A stretch of DNA of 64,000 nt from Bradyrhizobium sp. CSS354. GTDB lineage: Bacteria; Pseudomonadota; Alphaproteobacteria; Rhizobiales; Xanthobacteraceae. The stretch spans positions 248,001-312,000 of the forward strand of contig NZ_JAACFU010000006.1 of assembly GCF_029051725.1 (NCBI RefSeq). Direction: 5' to 3'. A model generated the notes under the pieces. The model was not told the DNA's origin. It ran no database searches and saw nothing but the letters and a program-made list of their open reading frames with translations. How positions within the stretch are numbered: the stretch's first letter is position 1; each line of letters begins with the position of its first letter. Below, piece after piece: positions 1 to 7,910 of the stretch. The position numbers and the translations under genes are program-made.

Positions 1-122
1 GTGCGCCGTGCCACGCCGACGACGCGCACGCCTTCGGCAGCCAAGCCCTTGGCGATGGCGCGGCCAATGCCGACGCTCGCTCCGGTGACGACGGCGGTTT
101 TCGATTTGAGCCCGAGGTCCAT
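1..122 (-). CDS. SDR-family oxidoreductase, N-terminal fragment
   Basis: The reverse strand from the ATG at 122 encodes about 40 residues and runs off the left edge of the window. The fragment begins MDLGLKSKTAVVTGASVGIG and carries the glycine-rich TGxxxGIG dinucleotide-binding motif, followed by an alpha-helix ending in a VVGVARR segment. This is the classical start of a short-chain dehydrogenase/reductase. The catalytic SxnYxxxK region lies outside the window, so substrate and cofactor preference cannot be told. It diverges from the methyltransferase at 267. Confidence 0.8.
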   Translation of the reverse strand, partial: MDLGLKSKTAVVTGASVGIGRAIAKGLAAEGVRVVGVARR

Positions 123-266
123 GGTCACACGCTCTCTTGTTAGCTTTTCGCTTCTTGCTGTTCGTTTCCTGCCCCGTCCGCCCGGCTTGCGAATTGCCTG
201 AGCGGGACGAGCAGTGGTAACCAAGAGCAACGGTGAAGGAAACACGAAAAAGAAAAGGCGTCGGCA

Positions 267-1037
267 ATGGTCTGGGACCCGCAGCAATATCTAAAGTTCT
301 CCGGTCACCGGCTTCGGCCCGCCATCGATCTGTTGATGCGGATTCCGGATTTCGCCCCGCGTGCGGTCGCCGATCTCGGCGCCGGCGCCGGCAACGTCAC
401 CAAGCTGATTAAGGAGCGTTGGCCGGACGCGACGGTGACCGGTGTCGAGGGCTCGGCCGAGATGGTTGCCGCCGGCCGCAAGGCGGCGCCGGACGTGGAA
501 TGGTCCCACGAGGACCTCGGCCACTGGCGCCCGACGAAACAATATGACGTGGTCTATTCCAATGCCGCGCTGCACTGGCTGCCCAATCATGCGGCACTGT
601 TTCCATCTATCATGGAGAAGGTAACGCCCGGCGGAATGCTTGCTGTGCAGATGCCGCGCAACTTTCTGGCGCCCTCGCATGTGCTGATCGGCGAGACCGC
701 GCTGGACGGTCCCTGGCGGTCCAAGGTGGAGCATCTCGTCACGCCGCCGCCGGTCGAGGGGCCGGCCTATTATCACGGTCTTCTTGCTCCGATGTCTGCC
801 AATATCGACATCTGGGAGACGGAATATCTGCAGGTGCTGGAAGGCGAGAATCCCGTGAAGGAGTGGACCAAGGGCACCTGGCTGACGCGCTATCTCGACA
901 TCTTGCAGGGCGACGAGAAGGCCGCGTTCGAAGCCGCCTATGGGATGCGGGTCGCGAAAGCCTATCCGAAGAACGCCGCGGGACAGACGCTGTTTCCGTT
1001 CCGGCGTCTGTTCATGGTCGCCCAGCGCAGCGGCTGA
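267..1037 (+). CDS. tam: trans-aconitate 2-methyltransferase
   Basis: This 256-residue SAM-dependent methyltransferase resembles E. coli Tam along its whole length. Tam methylates trans-aconitate, a spontaneous and inhibitory isomer of cis-aconitate, in the cytoplasm. Visible hallmarks are the N-terminal WDPxxYLKF, the SAM-binding motif I VADLGAGAGNVT at about residues 35-46, the acidic end of strand beta-2 (VTGVEGS), the motif IV region YDVVYSNAALHWLPNH, and the C-terminal FPFRRLFMVAQR, which matches the Tam tail. The start has only a weak purine-rich stretch upstream. It appears to be monocistronic, between a divergent SDR gene and a TRAP operon. Confidence 0.88.
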   Translation: MVWDPQQYLKFSGHRLRPAIDLLMRIPDFAPRAVADLGAGAGNVTKLIKERWPDATVTGVEGSAEMVAAGRKAAPDVEWSHEDLGHWRPTKQYDVVYSNAALHWLPNHAALFPSIMEKVTPGGMLAVQMPRNFLAPSHVLIGETALDGPWRSKVEHLVTPPPVEGPAYYHGLLAPMSANIDIWETEYLQVLEGENPVKEWTKGTWLTRYLDILQGDEKAAFEAAYGMRVAKAYPKNAAGQTLFPFRRLFMVAQRSG

Positions 1038-1222
1038 TCGCACTGCCGCAATGCGACATAAGCGCTCGCTTCCGGGAACGGCAGCGGGTGCCGGGTTGCG
1101 CAAGATAGCTTGGCTGCGGCAAATTGGGCTTAGGTCTAGTTGTTCGGGTCGCGGATTGCTGCCACTACTGAAACCGGAAAACAAAAAAGACCCGGTTTTA
1201 GAGGTTGTTGGGAGGTACCTTC

Positions 1223-2248
1223 ATGCGCAAGCTGCTTCTTGCGGTCGCCGCCGCAGCACTTTTCGTGGCGCCTGCCTTGTCTCCTGTCTTGTCACCCGTC
1301 TTGGCCCAGGCCCAGAGCCCCATCGTCATCAAATTCAGCCACGTCGTCGCCAACGACACTCCCAAGGGCAAGGGCGCGCTGAAGTTCAAGGAGCTCGCGG
1401 AGAAGTACACCGACGGCAAGGTCAAGATTGAAATCTACCCGAACTCCACGCTGTACAAGGACAAGGAGGAGATCGAGGCGCTGCAGCTCGGCTCGGTGCA
1501 GATGCTCGCGCCCTCGACCGCCAAGTTCGCACCGCTCGGTATCAAGGAATTCGAGGCGCTCGACCTGCCCTGGCTGTTCAAGGACGACCAGACCTATTCC
1601 AACGCGATGAAGGGCAAGATTGGCAAGTGGCTGTTCGAGAAGCTCGAGACCAAGGGCATCACCGGGCTCGCTTATTGGGACAACGGCTTCCACATGCTCT
1701 CCGCCAACCGTGCCCTGATGAAGCCGACCGATTTCCAGGGGCTCAAATTCCGCATCTCCGGATCGAAGGTCGCCGACCAATATCTGCGGATCGTGGGCTC
1801 GATCCCCCAGATCATGGCGTTTTCCGAAGTCTACCAGGCCTTGCAGACGGGCGTGGTCGACGGCTGCGAGAACACCGCGTCCAACTACCTGACGCAGAAG
1901 TTTTACGAGGTGCAGAAGGACATCACCGTGTCCTATCACGCGCACCTGCAATATGCCGTCATCGTCAATTCGAAATTCTGGTCCGGCCTGCCGCCCGATA
2001 TCCGCGCCCAGCTCGAGAAGGCGATGAACGAGGCGACCGACTACACCAACCAGATCGCGCACCAGGAAAACGAGGATGCGCTGGCCGAGATCAAGAAGAC
2101 GGGCAAGACCACGCTGCATTATCTGACTGACGCCGATCGCAAGGCGTGGCAGGAAGCAATGCAGCCGACCTACAAATGGGCAAAGGGGCGGGTCGGGCAG
2201 GAAGTGCTCGATCTCGTCGCCAAGGAACTCGACGTCAAGATGAACTGA
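1223..2248 (+). CDS. dctP: TRAP transporter solute-binding protein, DctP family
   Basis: This 341-residue periplasmic binding protein has a cleavable Sec signal (MRKLLLAVAAAALF to VLAQA, about 30 residues) and a DctP fold. It shows IVIKFSHVV at the mature N-terminus, the conserved arginine in LKFRISGS that contacts a carboxylate ligand in this family, and the hinge region VVDGCENTASNY. The start at 1223 is chosen because GGGAGGT lies 6 bases upstream. An in-frame ATG at 1205 lacks a ribosome site and would spoil the signal peptide. The fused membrane component follows after a stem-loop. A C4-dicarboxylate or similar organic acid is the likely ligand, but the exact substrate is not readable from sequence. 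Confidence 0.9.
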   Translation: MRKLLLAVAAAALFVAPALSPVLSPVLAQAQSPIVIKFSHVVANDTPKGKGALKFKELAEKYTDGKVKIEIYPNSTLYKDKEEIEALQLGSVQMLAPSTAKFAPLGIKEFEALDLPWLFKDDQTYSNAMKGKIGKWLFEKLETKGITGLAYWDNGFHMLSANRALMKPTDFQGLKFRISGSKVADQYLRIVGSIPQIMAFSEVYQALQTGVVDGCENTASNYLTQKFYEVQKDITVSYHAHLQYAVIVNSKFWSGLPPDIRAQLEKAMNEATDYTNQIAHQENEDALAEIKKTGKTTLHYLTDADRKAWQEAMQPTYKWAKGRVGQEVLDLVAKELDVKMN

Positions 2249-2275
2249 CGCCGGCGCGCTTTGAGAACAACCATG

Positions 2276-2307
2276 AACGGTCGGGAGTGATCGCACTCCC
2301 GGCCGTT
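2276..2307 (+). terminator. Stem-loop between dctP and dctQM
   Basis: A 14-bp inverted repeat (core CGGGAGTG at 2282-2289 and CACTCCCG at 2294-2301, loop ATCG) sits between the binding-protein stop and the membrane-protein start. There is no U-run after it. It more likely stabilises the binding-protein transcript or causes partial termination than ends the operon. The second TRAP operon in this window has a hairpin in the same place. Confidence 0.6.
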
Positions 2308-2315
2308 GCTCTTGA

Positions 2316-4376
2316 ATGATGAGCCAAGCTGAGGGGACCAAATTGCTGCGTGCATTGAATCGTGTGCTCAATCATATCGAGGAATGGCTGATCGCGACGA
2401 TGATCGCGGCCGCGACGTCGCTCATCTTCGTTGCCGTGCTGCACCGATATGGCGCCGGACTGTCTATCGACATCGCCAAATGGGCAGAGGCGCGCAACCT
2501 GGCCTTCCTGTCCGTCCCCGCGCGAGCCGCGTTCGTCTGGCTTGCCGCTCTCGACCTGTCCTGGGCGCAGGAACTCTGCATCTACATGTTCATCTGGATG
2601 GCGAAGTTCGGTGCGGCCTACGGGGTTCGCACCGGCATCCATGTCGGCGTCGACGTCCTGGTCAATGTCCTCCCCGGCGGATCGCGCCGCCGCGTCATCA
2701 CGTTCGGCCTGATGTGCGGCGCCCTTTTCACCGCGATCGTTTGCTATTTCGGGGCCGCGTTCGTCGGCCAGATGTGGCAGACTGGCCAGCAATCCAACGA
2801 TCTCGAAGCGCCGATGTGGCTGGTGTATCTCACCATCCCGCTCGGCTCTGGGCTGATGTGCTTCCGCTTCCTGCAGGTTGCCTGGTCGTTCTATCACACC
2901 GGCGAGCTGCCGCATCACGACGTGGCCGGCGTCGAGGGCGTGGAAGTTGACCCGGTCCATCCGGCTCCGGTCACGCGCAGTCAGGTCATCCGCGACGAAC
3001 GCAGCCCGCTCGGCTGGGTCCTGATGTTGTTGCCGGTCCTGATCGTGGCCGTGTGCTTCGCCCACTCCGCGCACGTGATCACGCTGCCGCAGGGCCTGCG
3101 TGTCGCCGTGGTTTTCGGCCTTCTGCTGTCGTTGATGCTCACAGGCATGCCGATCTCGATCGCGCTCGGCCTGACCGTGCTCAGCTTCATGTTCACGCTG
3201 ACCGACGTGCGAACGGAATCGGTGGCGCTGAAGCTGTTCACCGGCATCGAGAGCTTCGAGATCATGGCGATCCCGTTCTTCATCCTTGCCGGCAACTTCC
3301 TGACCCATGGCGGCGTGGCACGCCGGATGATCGCGTTCGCGACTTCGCTGGTCGGGCATTGGTACGGCGGCCTCGCGCTCTCGGGCGTGGTCGCCTGCGC
3401 GCTGTTCGCCGCGATTTCCGGCTCGTCGCCAGCCACCGTGGTGGCGATCGGATCGGTGATCCTGCCCGCGATGGTCGCGCAGGGATTCCCGAAGAGGTTC
3501 GGGGCGGGCGTAATCACGACCTCGGGCTCGCTGGGAATTCTCATTCCACCCTCGATTCCGATGGTGCTTTTTGCCGTCTCTACCAACACCTCCGTCGGCA
3601 AGCTGTTCATCGCCGGCATCGTGCCGGGGCTCGTGCTCGCCATGCTGCTCGGCGCCACGACGTTCTATCGGGCCTGGCGTAACGACTATCCGAGGATGCC
3701 GAAAGCAACCTTCTACGAACGCTTCGATGCGTTCCGCAAGTCGATCTGGGGTATCCTGCTGATCGTGATCGTGATCGGCGGCATCTACAGTGGCCTGTTC
3801 ACACCGACCGAAGCCGCTGCCGTCAGTGCGGTGTACGCCTTCATCGTCGCAGTGTTCATCTACAAGGATCTGAAGCTGCGAGACGTGCCGCGCGTGCTGC
3901 TGTCGTCGGCAAATCTTTCGGCGATGCTGCTCTACATCATCACCAACGCAGTCTTGTTCTCGTTCCTGATGACCTACGAGAACGTGCCGCAAGCGCTGGC
4001 GCAATGGATGATCGACCAGGGCCTCGGCTGGATTGGATTCTTGCTCCTCGTCAATCTCCTGCTGCTGGTGGCGGGCAACGTGATGGAGCCGTCCTCGATC
4101 ATCCTGATCATGGCGCCAATCCTGTTTCCGGTTGCGATCAAGCTCGGCATCGATCCGATCCATTTCGGCATCCTGATGACGGTCAACATGGAGGTCGGGC
4201 TCTGCCATCCGCCGGTCGGCCTCAATCTCTACGTCGCCTCGGGCATTGCCAAGATGGGCATCACCGAGCTCACGGTCGCGGTGTGGCCATGGCTCCTGAC
4301 CATGCTGGCATTCCTCGTGGTCGTGACATATTGGCCGGGCCTGTCGCTGTGGTTGCCGAGGCTGCTGGGGATGTAA
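2316..4376 (+). CDS. dctQM: TRAP transporter, fused small and large permease (DctQM)
   Basis: This 686-residue inner-membrane protein joins the four-helix DctQ subunit (about residues 1-200) to the DctM subunit (about 220-686). DctM is the ion-coupled translocation channel. DctM signatures include GMPISIALGL, FFILAGNFL, SGSSPATVVAIGSVILP, GILIPPSIPMVLFAV and VGLCHPPVGLNLYV. The DctQ half contains an unusual periplasmic insertion of roughly 35 residues between its first helices (about residues 48-85). The ATG at 2316 has no clear ribosome site. A TTG at 2343 with GAGGGG 6 bases upstream is a credible alternative. It works with the DctP protein just upstream. Confidence 0.9.
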   Translation: MMSQAEGTKLLRALNRVLNHIEEWLIATMIAAATSLIFVAVLHRYGAGLSIDIAKWAEARNLAFLSVPARAAFVWLAALDLSWAQELCIYMFIWMAKFGAAYGVRTGIHVGVDVLVNVLPGGSRRRVITFGLMCGALFTAIVCYFGAAFVGQMWQTGQQSNDLEAPMWLVYLTIPLGSGLMCFRFLQVAWSFYHTGELPHHDVAGVEGVEVDPVHPAPVTRSQVIRDERSPLGWVLMLLPVLIVAVCFAHSAHVITLPQGLRVAVVFGLLLSLMLTGMPISIALGLTVLSFMFTLTDVRTESVALKLFTGIESFEIMAIPFFILAGNFLTHGGVARRMIAFATSLVGHWYGGLALSGVVACALFAAISGSSPATVVAIGSVILPAMVAQGFPKRFGAGVITTSGSLGILIPPSIPMVLFAVSTNTSVGKLFIAGIVPGLVLAMLLGATTFYRAWRNDYPRMPKATFYERFDAFRKSIWGILLIVIVIGGIYSGLFTPTEAAAVSAVYAFIVAVFIYKDLKLRDVPRVLLSSANLSAMLLYIITNAVLFSFLMTYENVPQALAQWMIDQGLGWIGFLLLVNLLLLVAGNVMEPSSIILIMAPILFPVAIKLGIDPIHFGILMTVNMEVGLCHPPVGLNLYVASGIAKMGITELTVAVWPWLLTMLAFLVVVTYWPGLSLWLPRLLGM

Positions 4377-4499
4377 CTGCGAACACGCTGCTTCTCTCCA
4401 CCTGTGGGCGCGGGGCTACGCATTGCTGCCTCCTCCCGCCATGGCAATCGGCCGCGAGATGCGGTTAGATGCCGCGCGACAGGCGGGAAGGAGATCGAG

Positions 4500-6431
4500 A
4501 TGATGGACACGTCCAGCAACGAGCCGAAGGGCGCAACCCCGTCCGTCATCGCGCAGCAAAAGGCGATGTTGAAAGCGTTGCCGTTTTCCGACACGCGGGA
4601 TTTCGACGACGCCGCGCGCGGCTTTCTCGGCACCATCGAGAACGCGGAGATCACAAATCCGCAAGGGCGGACGGTCTGGAGCCTCGAGCCCTACGGCTTT
4701 CTCGCCGCCGAGCAGGCGCCGGCCACGGTCAATCCGAGCCTGTGGCGCCAGTCGCGGCTCAACATGCAGCACGGCCTGTTCGAGGTCGTGCCCGGAATCT
4801 ACCAGGTGCGTGGGCTCGACATCGCCAACATGACGCTGATCGAAGGCGATAGTGGCGTCATCGTCGTCGACACCCTGACCTCGATCGAGGGCGCGCGCGC
4901 CGCGCTCGATCTCTACTACAAGCATCGCGGCCAGCGACCGGTCGCGGCCGTGATCTTCACCCATACCCACACCGACCATTGGGGCGGCGCGCGCGGCGTG
5001 CTGGAGGAGAATGCACTCGCGACCGGCCGCGTGCCGATCATCGCGCCGAACTTGTTCATGGAGCATGCCGTCTCCGAGAACATCATCGCGGGACCTGCGA
5101 TGCTGCGCCGGGCGCAGTACCAGTTCGGGCCGCTCCTCGCCAAGGGTGCGCGCGGGCAGGTCGATTGCGGCCTCGGCAAGTCGATGGCGGCAGGATCAGT
5201 TGCGCTGCTGCGGCCGACCGATTTGATCATGGCGACCGGCGACCGGCGCGTGATCGACGGCGTCGAGTTCGAATTCCAGATGGCGCCGAACAGCGAAGCG
5301 CCGGCGGAGATGCATTTCTTCATCCCGCGTTACAAGCTGTTGAACCTGGCCGAGAACTGCACCCACAATTTCCACAATCTGCTACCGTTCCGCGGCGCCG
5401 ACGTGCGCGACGCGCTGGCCTGGTCGAAATATCTGGGCGAGGCCCTGCAGCTCTGGGACGGCAAGGCGGAGGCGATGTGCGGCCAGCATCACTGGCCGGT
5501 GTGGGGACGCGAACGCATCGGCACCATGATCCGGCAGCAGCGCGATCTCTATAAATTCGCGCATGACCAGACCATCCGCCTGATGAATCATGGCCTCACC
5601 GCGGCCGAGATCGCCGAAACGATCCAGCTGCCCAGGAGCCTGGAGGGCGCCTGGCACGGCCGCGGCTATTACGGCCACATCCGGCACAATGTGAAGGCGA
5701 TCTATCAAAAGTATCTGGGCTGGTACGACGCCAATCCGGTCAATCTCGACCCGCTGCCGCCGGTGGAGTCGGGCAAGAAATATGTCGAGTACATGGGTGG
5801 CGCCGGCGCCATCCTCGCGCGGGCGCGGGTCGATTTCGAAAAGGGCGAATTCCGCTTCGTGGCGCAGGCGCTCGGCCATCTCGTCTTTGCCGAGCCGGAC
5901 AATCAGGCGGCGCGTGCGTTGCTGGCGGATACGCTGGAGCAGCTCGGCTACGCCGCTGAAAGCGCGACCTGGCGCAATGCCTATCTGTTCGGCGCGCAGG
6001 AATTGCGCCAGGGCATGCCGAAGGTGCCGGCACGCCCGCCGATGCCGCGCGAGACGCTGGCGGCGTTGCGCACCTCACAGCTCTGGGACGTGCTCGGCAT
6101 CCGCCTCAATGGACCGAAGGCGGAAGGAAAGCACATCGTGCTGAACTGGAGCTTTTCCGACACCGGCGAGACCTTCGTGCTCAATCTGGAGAACTGCGCG
6201 CTCACCTACACAGCGGTCATGCAGGCGGACAATGCAGATGCCAGCTTCACGCTCGCGCGGTCGACGCTCGATGAGGTGATCGCAAAACTGACCAGCTTCC
6301 CGGAGGCAGTGGCTGCCGGCAAGGTCAAGTTCGCCGGCAACCCGATGCGCCTCGCCGAGCTGATGGGCCTGATGGACGAATTCCCGCGCATGTTCGAGAT
6401 CGTCGAGCCGAAGCGGGCGGTGGTGAGATAG
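4500..6431 (+). CDS. SdsA-type alkylsulfatase (metallo-beta-lactamase fold with SCP-2 tail)
   Basis: The 643-residue protein has the three-part layout of class III sec-alkylsulfatases such as SdsA1/BDS1. It has an N-terminal metallo-beta-lactamase domain with the dinuclear zinc motif THTHTDHWGG (about residues 158-167), a central alpha-helical dimerisation region, and a C-terminal SCP-2-like domain (from about 530) that binds aliphatic chains. It would hydrolyse alkyl sulfate esters to alcohol plus sulfate. GGGAAGGAGAT just before 4500 fixes the start and excludes an upstream in-frame ATG at 4404. No secretion signal is visible, whereas some homologues are periplasmic. It is followed by a palindromic repeat. 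Confidence 0.88.
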   Translation: MMDTSSNEPKGATPSVIAQQKAMLKALPFSDTRDFDDAARGFLGTIENAEITNPQGRTVWSLEPYGFLAAEQAPATVNPSLWRQSRLNMQHGLFEVVPGIYQVRGLDIANMTLIEGDSGVIVVDTLTSIEGARAALDLYYKHRGQRPVAAVIFTHTHTDHWGGARGVLEENALATGRVPIIAPNLFMEHAVSENIIAGPAMLRRAQYQFGPLLAKGARGQVDCGLGKSMAAGSVALLRPTDLIMATGDRRVIDGVEFEFQMAPNSEAPAEMHFFIPRYKLLNLAENCTHNFHNLLPFRGADVRDALAWSKYLGEALQLWDGKAEAMCGQHHWPVWGRERIGTMIRQQRDLYKFAHDQTIRLMNHGLTAAEIAETIQLPRSLEGAWHGRGYYGHIRHNVKAIYQKYLGWYDANPVNLDPLPPVESGKKYVEYMGGAGAILARARVDFEKGEFRFVAQALGHLVFAEPDNQAARALLADTLEQLGYAAESATWRNAYLFGAQELRQGMPKVPARPPMPRETLAALRTSQLWDVLGIRLNGPKAEGKHIVLNWSFSDTGETFVLNLENCALTYTAVMQADNADASFTLARSTLDEVIAKLTSFPEAVAAGKVKFAGNPMRLAELMGLMDEFPRMFEIVEPKRAVVR

Positions 6432-6454
6432 ATAGCCGCCACCGCCCTCTCACG

Positions 6455-6557
6455 GTCATCGTCCGGCTTGACCGGACGATCCAGTACGCCGCGGCGGGAG
6501 TTGCGTCAGCAAACTGCTGCCGCGGCGTACTGGATGCCCGCCTGCGCGGGGCATGAC
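6455..6557. repeat. Intergenic palindromic repeat
   Basis: A large inverted repeat fills the gap between two convergent genes. The inner arms TCCAGTACGCCGCGGC (6480-6495) and GCCGCGGCGTACTGGA (6519-6534) are perfect complements. They are flanked by smaller hairpins and bounded by GTCAT and ATGAC. Elements of this look are common in intergenic regions of Bradyrhizobium and Rhodopseudomonas. It may also act as a bidirectional transcription stop. Confidence 0.75.
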
Positions 6558-6562
6558 AGTGG

Positions 6563-7633
6563 CTACTCCGCGCTGCTCACCAGCTTGATCCGCGGCGCCT
6601 GTTCCTCGCCGAGGCTGCGATAGGCCGCGAGATAATCCAGCGCCATGCGCCGCGCCGTGAAGCGCGTCTCGAACTGCTTGCGGATGAGGGAGCGGTCGAG
6701 TTGCGGCAGGCGACCGACGACGCCGGCCGCGCTGAGGACGTCCTCGACGACGAAGCCAGTGAGGCCATCGTCGATGATCTCGGGCACCGAGCCGCGGTTG
6801 AAGGCGATGACCGGCGTGCCGCAGGCCATGGCTTCGATCATCACCAGGCCAAACGGCTCGGGCCAGTCGATCGGCAACAAGAGGCCAAGTGCGCCGCTCA
6901 GGAAGTCCGACTTCTCGTGATCGCTGATCTCGCCGATGAATTCCACCAGCGGATTGTTCTCGATCATCGGCCGGATCAGCTCGTCATAGTAATCCTGGTC
7001 GGCCCGATCGACCTTGGCGGCGATCTTGAGCGGAATGCCGCAATGCGTCGCGATCTTGATGGCGCGGTCGACGCCCTTTTCCGGCGCGATGCGGCCGAGC
7101 ACGGCGAGATATTCCTGTTTCGCCGGCTTCGGCGTCAGCAGGTTCTCCGGCAGGCCGTGGTGAATCGTCCTCACCCAGTTTGCCTGCGGCACCGGCCGGC
7201 GCTGCGCGTTCGAGATCGAGATGACGGGGACCTTCGAGAAGGTGTTGAAGACCGGTTGATGCTCCGGCAGGTCGAGCCGGCCGTGCAGCGTGGTCAGGAA
7301 CGGTGTCGGCTGCCGGTAGAACAGCGACCACGGATAATAATCGAGGTGGAAGTGGAGGAAGTCGAACTCCTCGTCGTCACATTTCTGCCGCACCCGCTCC
7401 AGCATCACCATATGCAGCGCATTGGGATCGCGCACGGAACCGTCGAGACGGAGTGCCCGCGGCCACAGCGCATCCAGCTTTGCCGAGGTTTGCGAGTCGC
7501 CGCTCGCGAACAGCGTCACATCGTGCCCAAGGGCCACCAGCTCTTCCGTCAACCAATGCACCACCCGCTCGGTGCCGCCATACAGCTTGGGTGGAACAGC
7601 CTCCGTCAACGGAGCTACCTGCGCGATGCGCAT
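6563..7633 (-). CDS. Glycosyltransferase family 4 protein
   Basis: This 356-residue protein is a GT-B fold glycosyltransferase. The N-terminal acceptor domain begins MRIAQVAPLTEAVPPKLYGG, followed by TERVVHWLTEELVALGHDVTLF. The C-terminal nucleotide-sugar domain contains LGRIAPEKGVDRAI and the retaining EX7E motif EPFGLVMIE, followed by GTPVIAFNRGSVPEII. Sugar donor and acceptor are unknown. It is transcribed divergently from an ABC exporter. The shared upstream region has a perfect EcfG-type promoter facing this gene, so induction in the general stress response is likely. A role in stress-related glycan or capsule synthesis is an inference. Confidence 0.88.
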   Translation of the reverse strand: MRIAQVAPLTEAVPPKLYGGTERVVHWLTEELVALGHDVTLFASGDSQTSAKLDALWPRALRLDGSVRDPNALHMVMLERVRQKCDDEEFDFLHFHLDYYPWSLFYRQPTPFLTTLHGRLDLPEHQPVFNTFSKVPVISISNAQRRPVPQANWVRTIHHGLPENLLTPKPAKQEYLAVLGRIAPEKGVDRAIKIATHCGIPLKIAAKVDRADQDYYDELIRPMIENNPLVEFIGEISDHEKSDFLSGALGLLLPIDWPEPFGLVMIEAMACGTPVIAFNRGSVPEIIDDGLTGFVVEDVLSAAGVVGRLPQLDRSLIRKQFETRFTARRMALDYLAAYRSLGEEQAPRIKLVSSAE

Positions 7634-7704
7634 CTCACCATCTCCTCTGTGCGATCATGATTGTAGAAAGCCCCCGCCTGTTCAGCACCGGCACGCCAGT
7701 CAAG

Positions 7705-7729
7705 GGAACGTTCCCGCACTTGCGAAGTT
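7705..7729 (+). promoter_or_regulatory. Possible EcfG-type promoter toward the ABC exporter
   Basis: GGAAC (7705-7709), a 16-base spacer and AGTT (7726-7729) resemble the alphaproteobacterial general-stress consensus GGAAC-N16/17-cGTT. The first base of the -10 element is A instead of C. It overlaps the opposite-strand promoter almost completely and lies about 180 bases before the exporter start. Confidence 0.4.
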
Positions 7730-7731
7730 CC
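7707..7731 (-). promoter_or_regulatory. EcfG-type (general stress response) promoter for the glycosyltransferase
   Basis: On the reverse strand GGAAC (7731-7727), exactly 16 bases, then CGTT (7710-7707) match the EcfG consensus without mismatch. The glycosyltransferase start at 7633 is about 65-70 bases beyond the expected transcription start. Confidence 0.65.
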
Positions 7732-7910
7732 TTCTTCAGAACGTTACTTATTCGACACGTCGGATGCTCGTCGCGATGCTGCCATCACATCTTCGCAGAA
7801 CGCCCGCATCCGCATGTCGTGATGAGTGTGCCCGGGAACCGAGGCAAGTGGCCGATGTTCAGTCGGCTAACAACAAAAGTTTGAATCATCACGACGGGGT
7901 CGATAGTCAC

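Noticed and set aside
1081..1140. GGAAC near 1075 as an EcfG promoter for the first TRAP operon
   Set aside because: The nearest GTT is at the wrong spacing (14-15 bases), so the motif does not fit GGAAC-N16/17-GTT.
2235..4208. Long open frame (657 codons) on the reverse strand opposite the TRAP permease
   Set aside because: The translation is rich in His, Arg, Asp and Gln with no hydrophobic core or domain, as expected opposite a GC-rich gene. The forward frame encodes a clear DctQM protein.
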